64,000 nt of DNA from Alcaligenaceae bacterium CGII-47 (GCA_019166125.1 JAHTBO010000001.1:349066-413065); one strand, 5' to 3'. Numbered from the stretch's first letter, positions 45,497 through 54,910 are shown. A program made the numbers and translations. Notes: generated from the sequence alone by a model not told the origin.

Positions 45497-46060
45497 ATGC
45501 CCCTACCCTTGCCTAAATATGCCCGCGAGCCCCTGCACACGCGCTCTATACGCGTGAATTCATTTGCACGGGAGGACGGTCAATGGGATATCGAAGCCGA
45601 ACTCATCGACACCAAATCCTATGATTTCCCGCTGCGTGGCGGTGAGCGCCATCCGGCGGGTGTGCCCGTGCATCACATGCATCTGCGTGTGACGATCGAT
45701 GCAAAGCTCACCATTACCGATGCGCTGGCCGTCTATGATGCCGCGCCGTATGGCGAATTCTGCAGTGCGATTGCGCCGCAATACAGCGATCTGATTGGTC
45801 TGAATTTGTTGCAGCAGTTCCGCAAACGCGTCCAAGAACGCTTCGCTCGCGCAGCGGGGTGTACGCATGTTACTGAGCTCACCAGTGTGTTGCCGACAGT
45901 GGCCATCCAGACGATGGCTGGACAGCGTAGCCAGGCGACTGCATCGCAGCGACCCTTCCAGCTCAATGGATGTCACGCTTTACGTGTGGATGGCCCGGTT
46001 GTACAGGCTTACTATCCTCAATGGTACGAATTGCCAGAGGTGGACTGCCGCGAAAAATAG
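45497..46060 (+). CDS. DUF2889-family protein
   Basis: This is a conserved protein of 187 residues and unknown function. It shows the family pattern: HTRSIRVNSFAREDGQWDIE, a DTKSYDFP segment, GVPVHHMHLRVTID, and late GCTHVTELTSVLPTVAIQT. No signal peptide or membrane span is seen. The ATG at 45497 is chosen because the family starts a few residues before this block; longer frames exist. It lies upstream of sucC with a hairpin between, an arrangement I recall from other Burkholderiales. A 97-bp gap separates it from metE. Confidence 0.82.
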   Translation: MPLPLPKYAREPLHTRSIRVNSFAREDGQWDIEAELIDTKSYDFPLRGGERHPAGVPVHHMHLRVTIDAKLTITDALAVYDAAPYGEFCSAIAPQYSDLIGLNLLQQFRKRVQERFARAAGCTHVTELTSVLPTVAIQTMAGQRSQATASQRPFQLNGCHALRVDGPVVQAYYPQWYELPEVDCREK

Positions 46061-46069
46061 CCTTATATG

Positions 46070-46126
46070 CTTGTCCCGGCGACATCGTGCGCTGGGGCAA
46101 GGATCACGATAATTTTTTCTTTTTCT
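46070..46126 (+). promoter_or_regulatory. Hairpin and T-rich tract upstream of sucC
   Basis: CTTGTCCCGGCG (46070-46081) pairs over 12 positions, two of them G-U, with CGCTGGGGCAAG (46090-46101). A TTTTTTCTTTTT tract follows 11 bases later, at 46113-46124. It could terminate DUF2889 transcription imperfectly or act in the sucC leader. The T-run is too far from the stem for a textbook terminator. Confidence 0.5.
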
Positions 46127-46138
46127 AACAGGTAAGCA

Positions 46139-47299
46139 ATGAAAATTCACGAATATCAAGGCAAGGAATTGCTGAAGAAATTTGGGGTGAACGTACCACG
46201 TGGCATACCCGCATTTTCGGTTGACGAGGCGGTTGCGGCTGCCCAGAGCCTGGGCGGACCTGTATGGGTCGTCAAAGCTCAGATCCATGCCGGGGGCCGG
46301 GGTAAGGGCGGGGGCGTCAAGCTTGCCCGCTCAATCGCCGAGGTGCGTGAGTTGTCCACCGAGATCCTGGGTATGCAGTTGGTGACGCATCAGACCGGCC
46401 CGCAGGGCCAAAAGGTCAAGCGCTTGCTGATTGAGGAAGGGGCCGACATCCAAAAGGAATACTACGTCGGTATCGTGACTGATCGTGGCTCACAGCGTGT
46501 TTGCGTGATGGCATCAAGCGAAGGCGGCATGGATATTGAGGTGGTGGCCGAGCAGAACCCCGATAAGATTCTCAAGGTTTTTGTCGACCCGGCCAGTGGT
46601 CTGACTGATGCCGATGCGTCTGAATTGGCACGAGGCATTGGCGTACCTGAGGCATCCGTCGCCAAGGCTGCGGCCGAGTTTCAAAAGCTCTACCAAGTCT
46701 ACTGGGAGACCGATGCATCATTGGCCGAGATCAACCCGCTGATCTTGGAAGGTAATGGCAACATCAAGGCGCTGGACGCCAAGTTCAATTTTGACTCGAA
46801 TGCCTTGTTCCGGCACCCGGAAATCGTGGCATATCGCGACCTGGACGAAGAAGATCCCGCCGAAGTCGAGGCGAGCAAGTTCGATCTGGCCTATATCCAG
46901 CTTGATGGCAATATCGGCTGTCTGGTCAATGGCGCAGGTCTGGCCATGGCAACCATGGACACGATCAAACTATTTGGTGGTGAGCCTGCCAACTTCCTGG
47001 ATGTGGGCGGTGGCGCGACAGCCGAAAAGGTCACCGAAGCCTTCAAAATCATGCTCAAGAACGATAGCGTCAAGGCTATTTTGGTGAATATCTTCGGCGG
47101 CATCATGCGCTGCGATGTGATTGCTGAAGGCGTGATTGCTGCCTGCAAGGCGGTGAATCTCAGCGTTCCATTAGTGGTTCGCATGAAGGGCACCAATGAA
47201 GAGCAGGGCAAGCGCATGCTGGCTAATTCGGGGCTGCCCATCATCAGCGCAGACACCATGGCAGAGGCCGCAACCCGCAGCGTCGCTGCCGTAAAATAA
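46139..47299 (+). CDS. sucC: Succinyl-CoA synthetase beta subunit
   Basis: This is the ATP-grasp subunit of the TCA-cycle enzyme that makes ATP from succinyl-CoA, 386 residues. It starts with the standard [17 protein letters not shown]. It has the nucleotide-binding segment [18 protein letters not shown], the substrate loop [11 protein letters not shown] and [13 protein letters not shown] near the end. It lies 19 bp before sucD. This TCA step, like the pyruvate and oxaloacetate produced by the pmd pathway, belongs to central metabolism, but there is no sign of joint regulation. Confidence 0.97.
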   Translation: MKIHEYQGKELLKKFGVNVPRGIPAFSVDEAVAAAQSLGGPVWVVKAQIHAGGRGKGGGVKLARSIAEVRELSTEILGMQLVTHQTGPQGQKVKRLLIEEGADIQKEYYVGIVTDRGSQRVCVMASSEGGMDIEVVAEQNPDKILKVFVDPASGLTDADASELARGIGVPEASVAKAAAEFQKLYQVYWETDASLAEINPLILEGNGNIKALDAKFNFDSNALFRHPEIVAYRDLDEEDPAEVEASKFDLAYIQLDGNIGCLVNGAGLAMATMDTIKLFGGEPANFLDVGGGATAEKVTEAFKIMLKNDSVKAILVNIFGGIMRCDVIAEGVIAACKAVNLSVPLVVRMKGTNEEQGKRMLANSGLPIISADTMAEAATRSVAAVK

Positions 47300-47318
47300 G
47301 CTATCTAAGGACGAACAC

Positions 47319-48200
47319 ATGTCGATTCTGATTAACAAGAACACCAAGGTTATCACCCAGGGGATTACGGGCAAGACCGGGCAGTTTCATACGCGTATGT
47401 GCCGGGAATACGGGAATGGCCAAGCAGCCTTTGTTGCAGGTGTACATCCCAAAAAGGCAGGCGAGAACTTTGAGGGTATTCCTATCTTTGGCTCGGTCAA
47501 GGATGCCAAGGCTGAAACAGGCGCAACGGTTTCGGTCATTTACGTGCCGCCCGCAGGCGCTGCAGCAGCGATCTGGGAGGCCGTTGACGCCGATCTGGAT
47601 CTGGTGATCTGCATTACCGAAGGCATCCCCGTGCGTGACCTGCTCGAGGTACGTAATCGCATGCGTGACCAAAATAAGAAAACCTTGCTGCTCGGACCAA
47701 ATTGCCCGGGTTTGATCACGCCTGACGAAATCAAGATTGGTATCATGCCAGGACACATTCACCGCAAGGGTCGTATCGGTGTCGTCAGCCGCTCTGGCAC
47801 CCTGACATATGAGGCTGTGGCACAAGTCACCGAACTAGGCCTGGGTCAATCCAGTGCAGTGGGTATCGGTGGTGATCCGATCAATGGCCTCAAGCACATT
47901 GATATTCTGCGGATGTTCAATGACGACCCAGAGACCGATGCAGTCATCATGATCGGTGAGATCGGTGGCCCGGACGAGGTCGAGGCAGCACGCTGGGCCA
48001 AGGACAATATGAAAAAGCCGATCGTAGGCTTCATCGCCGGTGTTACCGCGCCGGCAGGCAAGCGTATGGGCCACGCCGGAGCGCTGATTTCAGGTGGTGA
48101 GGATACGGCTGACGCCAAACTCAAAGTCATGGAAGCCTGCGGGATTCGTACGACACGTAACCCATCTGAAATGGGCAAACTGCTTAAGACCGTGTTGTAA
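47319..48200 (+). CDS. sucD: Succinyl-CoA synthetase alpha subunit
   Basis: This is the CoA-binding and phosphohistidine subunit, 293 residues. The N-terminal CoA-binding Rossmann region contains TQGITGKTGQFHT, and the middle carries GPNCPGLITP. The phosphorylated histidine is His252 in KRMGHAGALISGG. Sequence and length are standard. It pairs with sucC immediately upstream. The terC gene follows after 12 bp with its own AAGGAG, so it may belong to the same transcript. Confidence 0.97.
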   Translation: MSILINKNTKVITQGITGKTGQFHTRMCREYGNGQAAFVAGVHPKKAGENFEGIPIFGSVKDAKAETGATVSVIYVPPAGAAAAIWEAVDADLDLVICITEGIPVRDLLEVRNRMRDQNKKTLLLGPNCPGLITPDEIKIGIMPGHIHRKGRIGVVSRSGTLTYEAVAQVTELGLGQSSAVGIGGDPINGLKHIDILRMFNDDPETDAVIMIGEIGGPDEVEAARWAKDNMKKPIVGFIAGVTAPAGKRMGHAGALISGGEDTADAKLKVMEACGIRTTRNPSEMGKLLKTVL

Positions 48201-48212
48201 TCAAGGAGTGTT

Positions 48213-48938
48213 ATGACCGAGATGCTCGAGCTACTTGAGCAGTTGCATTGGGGGGCGGTCTTTCAGATCGTCCTGATCGATATATTGCTGGGTGGCGATA
48301 ATGCGGTGGTTATTGCATTAGCCTGCCGTAAACTTGATCACAAGCAACGGGTGCAGGGCATCTTGTGGGGCACGGCAGGCGCGATTGCGCTGCGCGTCAT
48401 ATTAATCGCTTTTGCTCTTACTTTGCTGGCGATTCCATTTCTCAAGATGGTTGGCGCGCTTCTGCTGCTGTGGATCGGCATCAAGCTGATGCTCCCTGAC
48501 GATGAGCATCACGAGAAGGTGGGTGGTGCGAGTTCGGTCTGGGCGGCTATTCGGACAATTATCATTGCCGATTTCGTCATGAGCCTGGATAACGTCATTG
48601 CAATTGCTGGCGCGGCACAAAACACGATTCCGGATCATCAGATTGGGTATGTAATTTTTGGCTTGCTCTTTAGCGTACCGATTATCGTATGGGGCAGCAC
48701 GATTGTGCTCAAGATGATTGATCGCTTCCCTGTTGTGGTGACGCTGGGTGCAGGGTTGCTGGGTTGGATTGCTGGCGGGATGCTAGTGACGGATGTGTTC
48801 ATTGTCGAGCAGATTGGGCCGATCGATCCGATGATCAAGATCGGAGCAGAGATCATCGGTGCCATCGTGGTGGTGATCCTGGGCAAATGGCTTGCCCAAC
48901 GCAAGTTGAATGTGGGGGTGAGGAATGGGCCTGTTTAA
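48213..48938 (+). CDS. TerC/YjbE-family integral membrane protein
   Basis: This is an inner-membrane protein of 241 residues with about seven spans. The family signature is clear: IVLIDILLGGDNAVVIALACR at the N-terminus and IIIADFVMSLDNVIAIAGAA in the middle, each with the conserved acidic residues in the membrane. TerC-family proteins are linked to tellurite resistance or to metal export (manganese in several bacteria). AAGGAG precedes the ATG. The last 14 bp overlap the next small gene. The family is certain; the ion handled is not. Confidence 0.9.
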   Translation: MTEMLELLEQLHWGAVFQIVLIDILLGGDNAVVIALACRKLDHKQRVQGILWGTAGAIALRVILIAFALTLLAIPFLKMVGALLLLWIGIKLMLPDDEHHEKVGGASSVWAAIRTIIIADFVMSLDNVIAIAGAAQNTIPDHQIGYVIFGLLFSVPIIVWGSTIVLKMIDRFPVVVTLGAGLLGWIAGGMLVTDVFIVEQIGPIDPMIKIGAEIIGAIVVVILGKWLAQRKLNVGVRNGPV

Positions 48939-49050
48939 ATCCAGTGATCCTAAGCATATCGAGCGCGGCTTGTCTTTATTACAAGCCCTGGCCATTCTGG
49001 CAGTGCTGGGAATTGTTGCCAGCCTGGTTTTATCGAGACTTATATCGTGA
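48925..49050 (+). CDS. Small membrane protein, 41 residues, between terC and hemC
   Basis: This short gene begins at ATG 48925 inside the end of terC, with GTGAGGA directly upstream, and ends with a TGA that overlaps the hemC GTG start (GTGA). The product has a polar N-terminus ([15 protein letters not shown]) and one membrane span ([20 protein letters not shown]). Both overlaps indicate translational coupling across terC, this gene and hemC, which argues that it is real. The RG/LSLLQ junction looks superficially like a type IV prepilin start but has Gln where pilins have Glu. No family is recognised. Confidence 0.65.
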   Translation: MGLFKSSDPKHIERGLSLLQALAILAVLGIVASLVLSRLIS

Positions 49051-49994
49051 GTAGTACGCCGCGGGTCCTGGTGATTGCCACGCGCGCGAGCCGTCTGGCC
49101 CTATGGCAGGCCGAGCACGTCCGGGATCGCTTGTTGCAGCTCTATCCAGATTGCCAGGTCGACTTGCTCAAGATGACTACGCGTGGTGATCAAATACTCG
49201 ATCGCACCCTATCCAAAGTAGGCGGTAAGGGCTTGTTCGTTAAAGAGCTCGAAACCGCGCTGCTCGACGGGCGGGCACATTTGGCGGTGCATTCACTTAA
49301 GGACGTACCTGTAGAGCTCGGATCTCCTTTTCAGCTCTCGGCCGTGCTGGAGCGTGATGATCCTTGTGATGCGATGGTGTCAAATGATTATGCAACGCTG
49401 CAGGACTTGCCTGCAGGGGCAGTGGTGGGAACCTCCAGTTTACGCCGTGAGTCGCAGATTCGTGAGCGCTTTCCGGAATTGATTGTGAGCCCGCTCCGAG
49501 GCAATCTGGACACCCGTCTCTCCAAGCTGGATCGGGGAGATTATGCCGCAATTATTCTGGCGGCGGCCGGATTGCGGCGTCTGGGTCTGGCTTCACGCAT
49601 CCGCACCCTATTGCCTATCGAGTTGAGTCTGCCCGCAGCAGGCCAGGGTGCGCTGGGCATCGAGACGATCGAGGCTCGCGAGGACGTGCATACCTGGCTC
49701 AGGCCTTTGATTTGTGCTGATACGACGGCTTGTGCCTTGGCCGAGCGTGCCGTGTCGCGCGCTTTGGGTGGCTCGTGCCAGGTCCCGCTCGCGGCATACG
49801 CCCAAGTGAGTCAGGGTGAGCTGATACTTCAGGCCCTGGTGGCAGAGCCAGACGGGACGCGGGTTTTGCGGGCTCAGCGTCGTGGTCCAGTGCTTCAGGC
49901 AGAGCGCTTGGGACATGAGGCCGCACGGGACTTGCTAAGTCAGGGGGCCGACGAAATTCTAGCGCGCCTCCATACCGAGTCCAGCCATGATTAA
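49047..49994 (+). CDS. hemC: Hydroxymethylbilane synthase (porphobilinogen deaminase)
   Basis: This is the haem and sirohaem pathway enzyme that polymerises four porphobilinogens, 315 residues. It shows [16 protein letters not shown] at the start, [15 protein letters not shown] and HSLKDVP, and the cofactor cysteine Cys244 in [13 protein letters not shown] that carries dipyrromethane. The start is a GTG at 49047 overlapping the small membrane gene, with no separate ribosome site, so its translation probably depends on upstream ribosomes. It is followed by hemD, hemX and hemY. Confidence 0.96.
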   Translation: MSSTPRVLVIATRASRLALWQAEHVRDRLLQLYPDCQVDLLKMTTRGDQILDRTLSKVGGKGLFVKELETALLDGRAHLAVHSLKDVPVELGSPFQLSAVLERDDPCDAMVSNDYATLQDLPAGAVVGTSSLRRESQIRERFPELIVSPLRGNLDTRLSKLDRGDYAAIILAAAGLRRLGLASRIRTLLPIELSLPAAGQGALGIETIEAREDVHTWLRPLICADTTACALAERAVSRALGGSCQVPLAAYAQVSQGELILQALVAEPDGTRVLRAQRRGPVLQAERLGHEAARDLLSQGADEILARLHTESSHD

Positions 49995-50003
49995 ACCCTA
50001 TCT

Positions 50004-50771
50004 ATGCTCGAGCCCGGATCGCCGCTGATCGTTCTGACGCGGCCAGCGGGGCGCAATGAGTCGATAGCGGCGGCTCTGGCGAACCAAGGCCTGCGGGTGA
50101 TGGTTTTGCCTGCGCTGACCTTGACCGTGCGGGACGATCAGGAGGCACCACGGGCCGATGCCTATGATCTGCTGGTTTTTGTCAGTCGAGCAGCGGTTAC
50201 TGCCTATTTTAATCAGCTTGAGCGCCCATGGCCCGAGGGCACGCGTGCGGCTGCTGTTGGGCAGGCGACTGCTCAGGCTCTGCGCGAGGTGGTGCCCGAC
50301 GCATGTATTCTTGCGCCTGCAGCATCCAGCAGACAGGATTCCGAGGCCTTGCTGGCGCTGATCGATCAGCAGCAACAAAGCTTTGACCGTGTGCTCATCT
50401 TGCGAGGCCAGCAAGGGCGCGAATGGTTGGCTCAGGCGTTCGAGGGCCGAGGCGCCACGGTCACTCGGCATGTGCTATATCGACGCTCACCAAGGCAGTG
50501 GACCCGAGAGCAGTACGAGGATGTATTCTCGGGCCAGCCAGGTGTGATGCTGCTCACCAGTATCGAGAGCCTGGAGGCTATTGATCGAGGGGTGCAGCAT
50601 CATGGTTTATCATGGCCAGGTGCATTGAGGTTTGTCGTGATCCATGTGCGTATCGCACAACGCTTGCAATCGATTTTGCGAAAGAGTGGAATGCAGGGCG
50701 AACCCTGGGTAAAAATTTGTGTACCCGATGAGTCAGCGATTTTTCAGGCTATATTGGCAGCATCTCGTTAG
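50004..50771 (+). CDS. hemD: Uroporphyrinogen-III synthase
   Basis: This enzyme of 255 residues closes hydroxymethylbilane to uroporphyrinogen III. HemD sequences vary greatly, but the start (VLTRPAGRNESIAAALANQG), the VFVSRAAVTAYF segment and the later GVMLLTSIESLEAI are characteristic. It begins 9 bp after hemC, in the common hemC-hemD order. There are no membrane segments. The assignment is strengthened by position, since sequence conservation in this family is low. Confidence 0.9.
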   Translation: MLEPGSPLIVLTRPAGRNESIAAALANQGLRVMVLPALTLTVRDDQEAPRADAYDLLVFVSRAAVTAYFNQLERPWPEGTRAAAVGQATAQALREVVPDACILAPAASSRQDSEALLALIDQQQQSFDRVLILRGQQGREWLAQAFEGRGATVTRHVLYRRSPRQWTREQYEDVFSGQPGVMLLTSIESLEAIDRGVQHHGLSWPGALRFVVIHVRIAQRLQSILRKSGMQGEPWVKICVPDESAIFQAILAASR

Positions 50772-50798
50772 TGTCGCTTCAAGGATTACAATTTCGCT

Positions 50799-52073
50799 AT
50801 GACAGATTCAGATCGCAGCACGCCGTCATCGAATGTGACCGAGGAACCCGCTACGACGTCCGCGAAGCCTAAGGCAGCGACGTCTGCGCCGGCCCCTAAG
50901 CCCCCCAAACCCAAGCGCTCTGCCTTGTGGCTTGGGGGATTGGTGCTGATCGTTCTAGTGGGCTTGCTCGGTGCTGGCCTGTGGGTGCAGCATCAGGACG
51001 TGGTGGCCCTGCGTGATGGTTTGGCCGGGCAGCGCGCCGATGCGTCGCGGCTGATGGATCAGACTGATGCGCGGGCGCAACAGGCGCTCAGCCTGGCGCA
51101 GCGTCAATCCGAGCAGATCACCCAGTTACAGGCCAAGCTCGATGCAACACAAGAGCAACTTCAGGATCTCGATGCCGCACTGCAACTGATGAGCGACAGC
51201 GGTTCAGATTTATTGCTGCTCAACGATATTGATCACCTGGTGACGATTGCACAGCAACAGCTCAAGCTTAGCGGCAATGTGGCCAATGCGATTATTTCCC
51301 TAGAAGTCGCCCAGTCACAATTGGCACGTGCCAACCGTCCCACGATGGCATCGCTTCAACAAACGATCAACGGTGATGTAGATCGCCTGCGCGCAGTGGC
51401 GGTAATCGACTTGCCTGGTTTATCTCAGCAGCTTGACCATTTAGCCTCGCTCGTGGGTGAGGCGCCTCTCCTTGTACCCGATGCGGCGGCGCCTACGATC
51501 AGGTCTAGTCGCACCGTTGCGACGGTTGTCGCCCAGGAGGACGCCAGTCTACCGGCTGATGCGCCATGGTGGCAGCAGGCTACACATCAAGCTTGGCAAT
51601 GGTCGCGCGTGGCAGGCACCGCGTTAATTCATGACGTGCGTGGGCTCTTTGATATCCGTCGAGTCGATGATGCAACGGCCTTACTGATCTCGCCCGATCA
51701 GGCCTTGCGGTTTCGCGAAGGACTGCGCCAACGTACGCTTACGGCGCAGTTGGCGCTAATGATGCATCAGCCCAAGATTTGGCGTAGTGAGCTGGAAGCG
51801 GTCGCCCAGGCTGTGGATCGGCGTTTTGATATGAAGGATGCGAGTGCGCGCGAGGCCGCCAGTCTTGCGCGCCGGCTCCAGGACACCCCTATTGAAACGC
51901 AGCTGCCAACCGTCGATAACAGCATCGAGGCGATCGCCGCCTTACGCGAGGCGGCGGCGAGCGAAGAGCGGGCGAATGGGGCTTCGGTCTATAAACCTGA
52001 CGAGAACGCTCCCTCTGATGTGCCTGCGGACGCACCGTCCGGCGAGCACGCCCCGAACCCTAACGTATTGTAG
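50799..52073 (+). CDS. hemX: HemX-family membrane protein
   Basis: This protein of 424 residues has a cytoplasmic N-terminus rich in Thr, Ala, Pro and Lys (about 1-42), one membrane span at about 43-63, and a large periplasmic part starting with a coiled coil (residues about 70-130, many Gln/Ala/Leu). It matches HemX, sometimes misannotated as a uroporphyrin methyltransferase, although no methyltransferase motif is present. The gene lies between hemD and hemY, its usual place. The exact function is unsettled; a scaffold role in haem synthesis is assumed. The C-terminal 40 residues are acidic and low in complexity. Confidence 0.87.
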   Translation: MTDSDRSTPSSNVTEEPATTSAKPKAATSAPAPKPPKPKRSALWLGGLVLIVLVGLLGAGLWVQHQDVVALRDGLAGQRADASRLMDQTDARAQQALSLAQRQSEQITQLQAKLDATQEQLQDLDAALQLMSDSGSDLLLLNDIDHLVTIAQQQLKLSGNVANAIISLEVAQSQLARANRPTMASLQQTINGDVDRLRAVAVIDLPGLSQQLDHLASLVGEAPLLVPDAAAPTIRSSRTVATVVAQEDASLPADAPWWQQATHQAWQWSRVAGTALIHDVRGLFDIRRVDDATALLISPDQALRFREGLRQRTLTAQLALMMHQPKIWRSELEAVAQAVDRRFDMKDASAREAASLARRLQDTPIETQLPTVDNSIEAIAALREAAASEERANGASVYKPDENAPSDVPADAPSGEHAPNPNVL

Positions 52074-52078
52074 GGGGG

Positions 52079-53578
52079 ATGATGCGTACCTGGTTTTGGA
52101 CCTTGTTTGTACTTGTTGTTGCGGTGGTGCTGGCGCTGTTGTTGCGTGAGCATGGCGGTAATGTGCTGATTGTGGCACAGCCTTGGCGTATTGAGCTTTC
52201 GCTGACACTGGCTGTTGTGCTGCTCATTTTTGGCTTTGTGTTGGCGTATTGGATTGTACGCAGTATGGGCTGGTTGGGAGGCAGCCGTGGACGTTTTTTA
52301 GCTTGGCGCGGTCGCCGTGCCCAGAAGCGTGACCTCGACTTGCTCGAGAGCGGCTGGATTAATGTCCTTGAAGGACGCTATGTCCAGGCTGAAAAGGAAC
52401 TCTCTGCTGTGCAGACTAAGTCCCGCTCCCCAAGTCGCCAGGTGCTGGCCGGTCTGAGTGCCGCCCGGGCGCTGCACCTGCTGGGTGAGTATCCGCGTCG
52501 CGACCGAGCGCTGGCCCTCGCCTTAGAGAGCGCGCGTGAGGATGCCCGTTTGCGTCAGGCGACCAATACGGTGACGGCAGAGATGTATCTGGATCAGGGG
52601 CGGGCACAGGAAGCACTGGGCCTGCTCGAACCCTTACAAGACGCTTCGTCACGTTATTTTCATGCAACGCGTCTACTCTTGCGTGCCTATCGATTGCTGA
52701 ATAACCATGCCCGGGTGTATGAGTTGACCCGCCTGCTGTTGCGCCGTAGCGCAATCGATAAGGCTCAGGCCCAGCGGTTCATTCGTGAGGCGACGATCGC
52801 ACGTCTGCATAACTGTAACGAAACTGATTTCAAAGCGATCTGGGGCGATTTGAATAGTGATGAACGCCTGGATCCGGGGATTGCATTGGCCGCAGCACAG
52901 GCCTTGAATCAACAGGGGCGTTACTCTGATGAGGCGCGTACCATTGAAGCGGTCTTGAATCGTGGCATGGATGAGGCGCTTCTGTGTGCCTATGCCCAGT
53001 GCGCCCCAGAACAGGCAGTGCAGCGTTTGGGCCATGCAGAACTGTGGCTTAAGTCCCACCCGGAACATCCCGCCTTGCTGGCGAGCCTGGGGCAGTTGTG
53101 CTTGGGTGCCCAATTGTGGGGACAGGGCGAGCATTATCTGGGTCGTAGCATGAATCTGCGCAGTGATATGCGGGTCCATGCCTTATTGGGCAATATGCAT
53201 GATTCGTTGGGGAACTCCGAGCGTGCCATCGAGCATTGGCGCCAGGCCTGCGCACAGGCAGGTGCTCGAACCAATCTGTCTATAGGCCGTTTGTTGCCTG
53301 CCGCAGATACCCGTGCCGACCCGCACTTTCTCGATGAAGATGTTGCGGCTCAGACCTCATCGGGCGTGACCATCCCCGAGGCGGCCAGCGTGATTTACGC
53401 AAGCGATGAACCCGATGTGCTTGCCACCGCCATCCCCGCAACGGAACCTATGCCCACTACCATTTCACCCGCTGATGCACCCTCCAATGCCGATGACTAC
53501 TTCGATTCTGCGCCTATTCCCGGCGTAGACATGTCGCAGACCTCGGACCGATCCCGTCATGGATCAGATCGTCGCTAA
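52079..53578 (+). CDS. hemY: HemY-family protein with TPR region
   Basis: This is an inner-membrane protein of 499 residues. Two N-terminal spans (about 5-22 and 38-62) are followed by a cytoplasmic or peripheral domain of helical repeats of TPR type (for example SGWINVLEGRYVQAEKEL and QEALGLLEPL). The first 60 residues match the HemY N-terminal family, including GNVLIVAQPWRIELSL. The last 100 residues are Pro/Ala/Asp-rich and probably disordered. It begins 5 bp after hemX. HemY is a haem-operon protein of uncertain function and differs from the Gram-positive oxidase of the same name. Confidence 0.9.
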   Translation: MMRTWFWTLFVLVVAVVLALLLREHGGNVLIVAQPWRIELSLTLAVVLLIFGFVLAYWIVRSMGWLGGSRGRFLAWRGRRAQKRDLDLLESGWINVLEGRYVQAEKELSAVQTKSRSPSRQVLAGLSAARALHLLGEYPRRDRALALALESAREDARLRQATNTVTAEMYLDQGRAQEALGLLEPLQDASSRYFHATRLLLRAYRLLNNHARVYELTRLLLRRSAIDKAQAQRFIREATIARLHNCNETDFKAIWGDLNSDERLDPGIALAAAQALNQQGRYSDEARTIEAVLNRGMDEALLCAYAQCAPEQAVQRLGHAELWLKSHPEHPALLASLGQLCLGAQLWGQGEHYLGRSMNLRSDMRVHALLGNMHDSLGNSERAIEHWRQACAQAGARTNLSIGRLLPAADTRADPHFLDEDVAAQTSSGVTIPEAASVIYASDEPDVLATAIPATEPMPTTISPADAPSNADDYFDSAPIPGVDMSQTSDRSRHGSDRR

Positions 53579-53608
53579 AATCCATTAATTGTTCAACAAG
53601 GTTAAATA

Positions 53609-54148
53609 ATGAGTTTAAATCGTGTTCCTGCTGGCGAAAAAATGCCTGAGGAATTTAACGTCATCATCGAAATCCCGATGAATTCCAATCCGGTTAAATA
53701 CGAAGTCGATAAGGCCTCCGGTGCCGTATTTGTTGATCGTTTTCTGTCTACTGCCATGCACTATCCGTGTAACTATGGGTATATTCCGCAGACCATCTCA
53801 GATGACGGTGATCCGGTGGACGTACTGGTGATGGCGCCGTTCCCCGTTCAGGTGGGGACGGTCATTCGTTGCCGGGCGCTTGGGGTGCTCAATATGGAGG
53901 ACGAAGCAGGCGGGGACGCAAAGGTGTTGGCGCGTCCAATCGATAAGCTCTACGCGGCTTATCGTAATATTCTATCGACCGACGATGTGTTGTCCGACGA
54001 CTTGATCCGTATCCAGCATTTCTTTGAGCACTACAAGGATCTTGAAAAGGGTAAATGGGCCAAGGTCACAGGCTGGTCAGGTCTGGACGCGGCCAAGCGC
54101 GAGATTATGGAATCGGCGGCGCGCTACCTTAAGGAACTGGCGGCATGA
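53609..54148 (+). CDS. ppa: Inorganic pyrophosphatase
   Basis: This is a family I soluble pyrophosphatase of 179 residues, splitting PPi to phosphate with magnesium. Motifs are KYEVDKASGAVFVDRFL, HYPCNYGYIP and the metal-binding DGDPVDVLV (residues 66-74). AAGGTTAAAT precedes the start. Its TGA overlaps the ATG of the following FAH-family gene (ATGA), an unusual coupling. It lies 30 bp behind hemY and is probably transcribed with it. Confidence 0.97.
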   Translation: MSLNRVPAGEKMPEEFNVIIEIPMNSNPVKYEVDKASGAVFVDRFLSTAMHYPCNYGYIPQTISDDGDPVDVLVMAPFPVQVGTVIRCRALGVLNMEDEAGGDAKVLARPIDKLYAAYRNILSTDDVLSDDLIRIQHFFEHYKDLEKGKWAKVTGWSGLDAAKREIMESAARYLKELAA

Positions 54149-54843
54149 GTATGCTTATCCCCCACCTACAGCATGCTACCCTCGCCGTCATGGGCTCTGA
54201 GGCGGCTTTCCCCGTGCGTCGCGTGTATTGTGTAGGTCGCAACTATGCTGACCATGCACGCGAGATGGGCGCTTCGGGGCGCGAGGATCCCTTCTTCTTT
54301 GCCAAGCCAGCCGATGCCATCATGAATGTGGCCGATGGGCAGACAGGTGTGATGCCCTATCCATCATGCACGAATAATCTGCATCATGAGGTCGAATTGG
54401 TGGTGGCTTTGGGCCAAGGAGGACGGGATCTGACCTCTGATGAAGCGGCTGCATGTGTCTGGGGCTACGCGATTGGCCTGGATATGACACGCAGGGACTT
54501 ACAGGGCGATGCAAAAAAGGCCGGACGCCCATGGGAAACCAGTAAAAGCTTTGATTATTCCGCGCCAATCGGCCCGCTCCATCCAGTTGCTCAAACCGGG
54601 GTGCTGTCGTCGGGTGCGATAAGCCTGAGTGTCAATGCTGCGCCGCGCCAGGATGGCGATCTGTCGGACATGATCTGGTCGGTGCCAGAGGCGCTGGCCT
54701 ACCTGTCTACGCTGTTTGAGCTCAAAGCGGGCGATCTGGTGTTTACAGGCACGCCTGCGGGAGTCGGTGCCGTCAAGCGAGGGGACCTGATGTCGGCATC
54801 GATTGCAGGGTTGGGGTCGTTGCAGGTCCGTATCAGCGACTGA
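54145..54843 (+). CDS. Fumarylacetoacetate hydrolase-family protein
   Basis: This is a metal-dependent C-C hydrolase or isomerase-like enzyme of 232 residues. The family motifs are CVGRNYADHAREMG, FFAKPADAI, the acidic metal ligands in NLHHEVELVVALG, the aspartate in IGLDMTRRDLQ, and GDLVFTGTPAGVG. Members close to this length include fumarylpyruvate hydrolases of gentisate breakdown and oxaloacetate decarboxylase/tautomerase-like proteins. The gene is translationally coupled to ppa, with no gentisate genes near, so a housekeeping metabolite-repair role is at least as likely. A strong terminator follows. Confidence 0.87.
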   Translation: MSMLIPHLQHATLAVMGSEAAFPVRRVYCVGRNYADHAREMGASGREDPFFFAKPADAIMNVADGQTGVMPYPSCTNNLHHEVELVVALGQGGRDLTSDEAAACVWGYAIGLDMTRRDLQGDAKKAGRPWETSKSFDYSAPIGPLHPVAQTGVLSSGAISLSVNAAPRQDGDLSDMIWSVPEALAYLSTLFELKAGDLVFTGTPAGVGAVKRGDLMSASIAGLGSLQVRISD

Positions 54844-54865
54844 TAGATAGCGTTATTTACCGTTT

Positions 54866-54910
54866 GGGGCGGCGTCAGGGTTATCCGGGCGCCGCCCCGT
54901 GTCATTTTTA
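54866..54910 (+). terminator. Intrinsic terminator
   Basis: GGGGCGGCG and CGCCGCCCC form a perfect 9-bp stem with a 15-base loop, followed by a weak T-run (CATTTTTA). It separates the haem/ppa unit from the Tad pilus operon. Confidence 0.75.
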
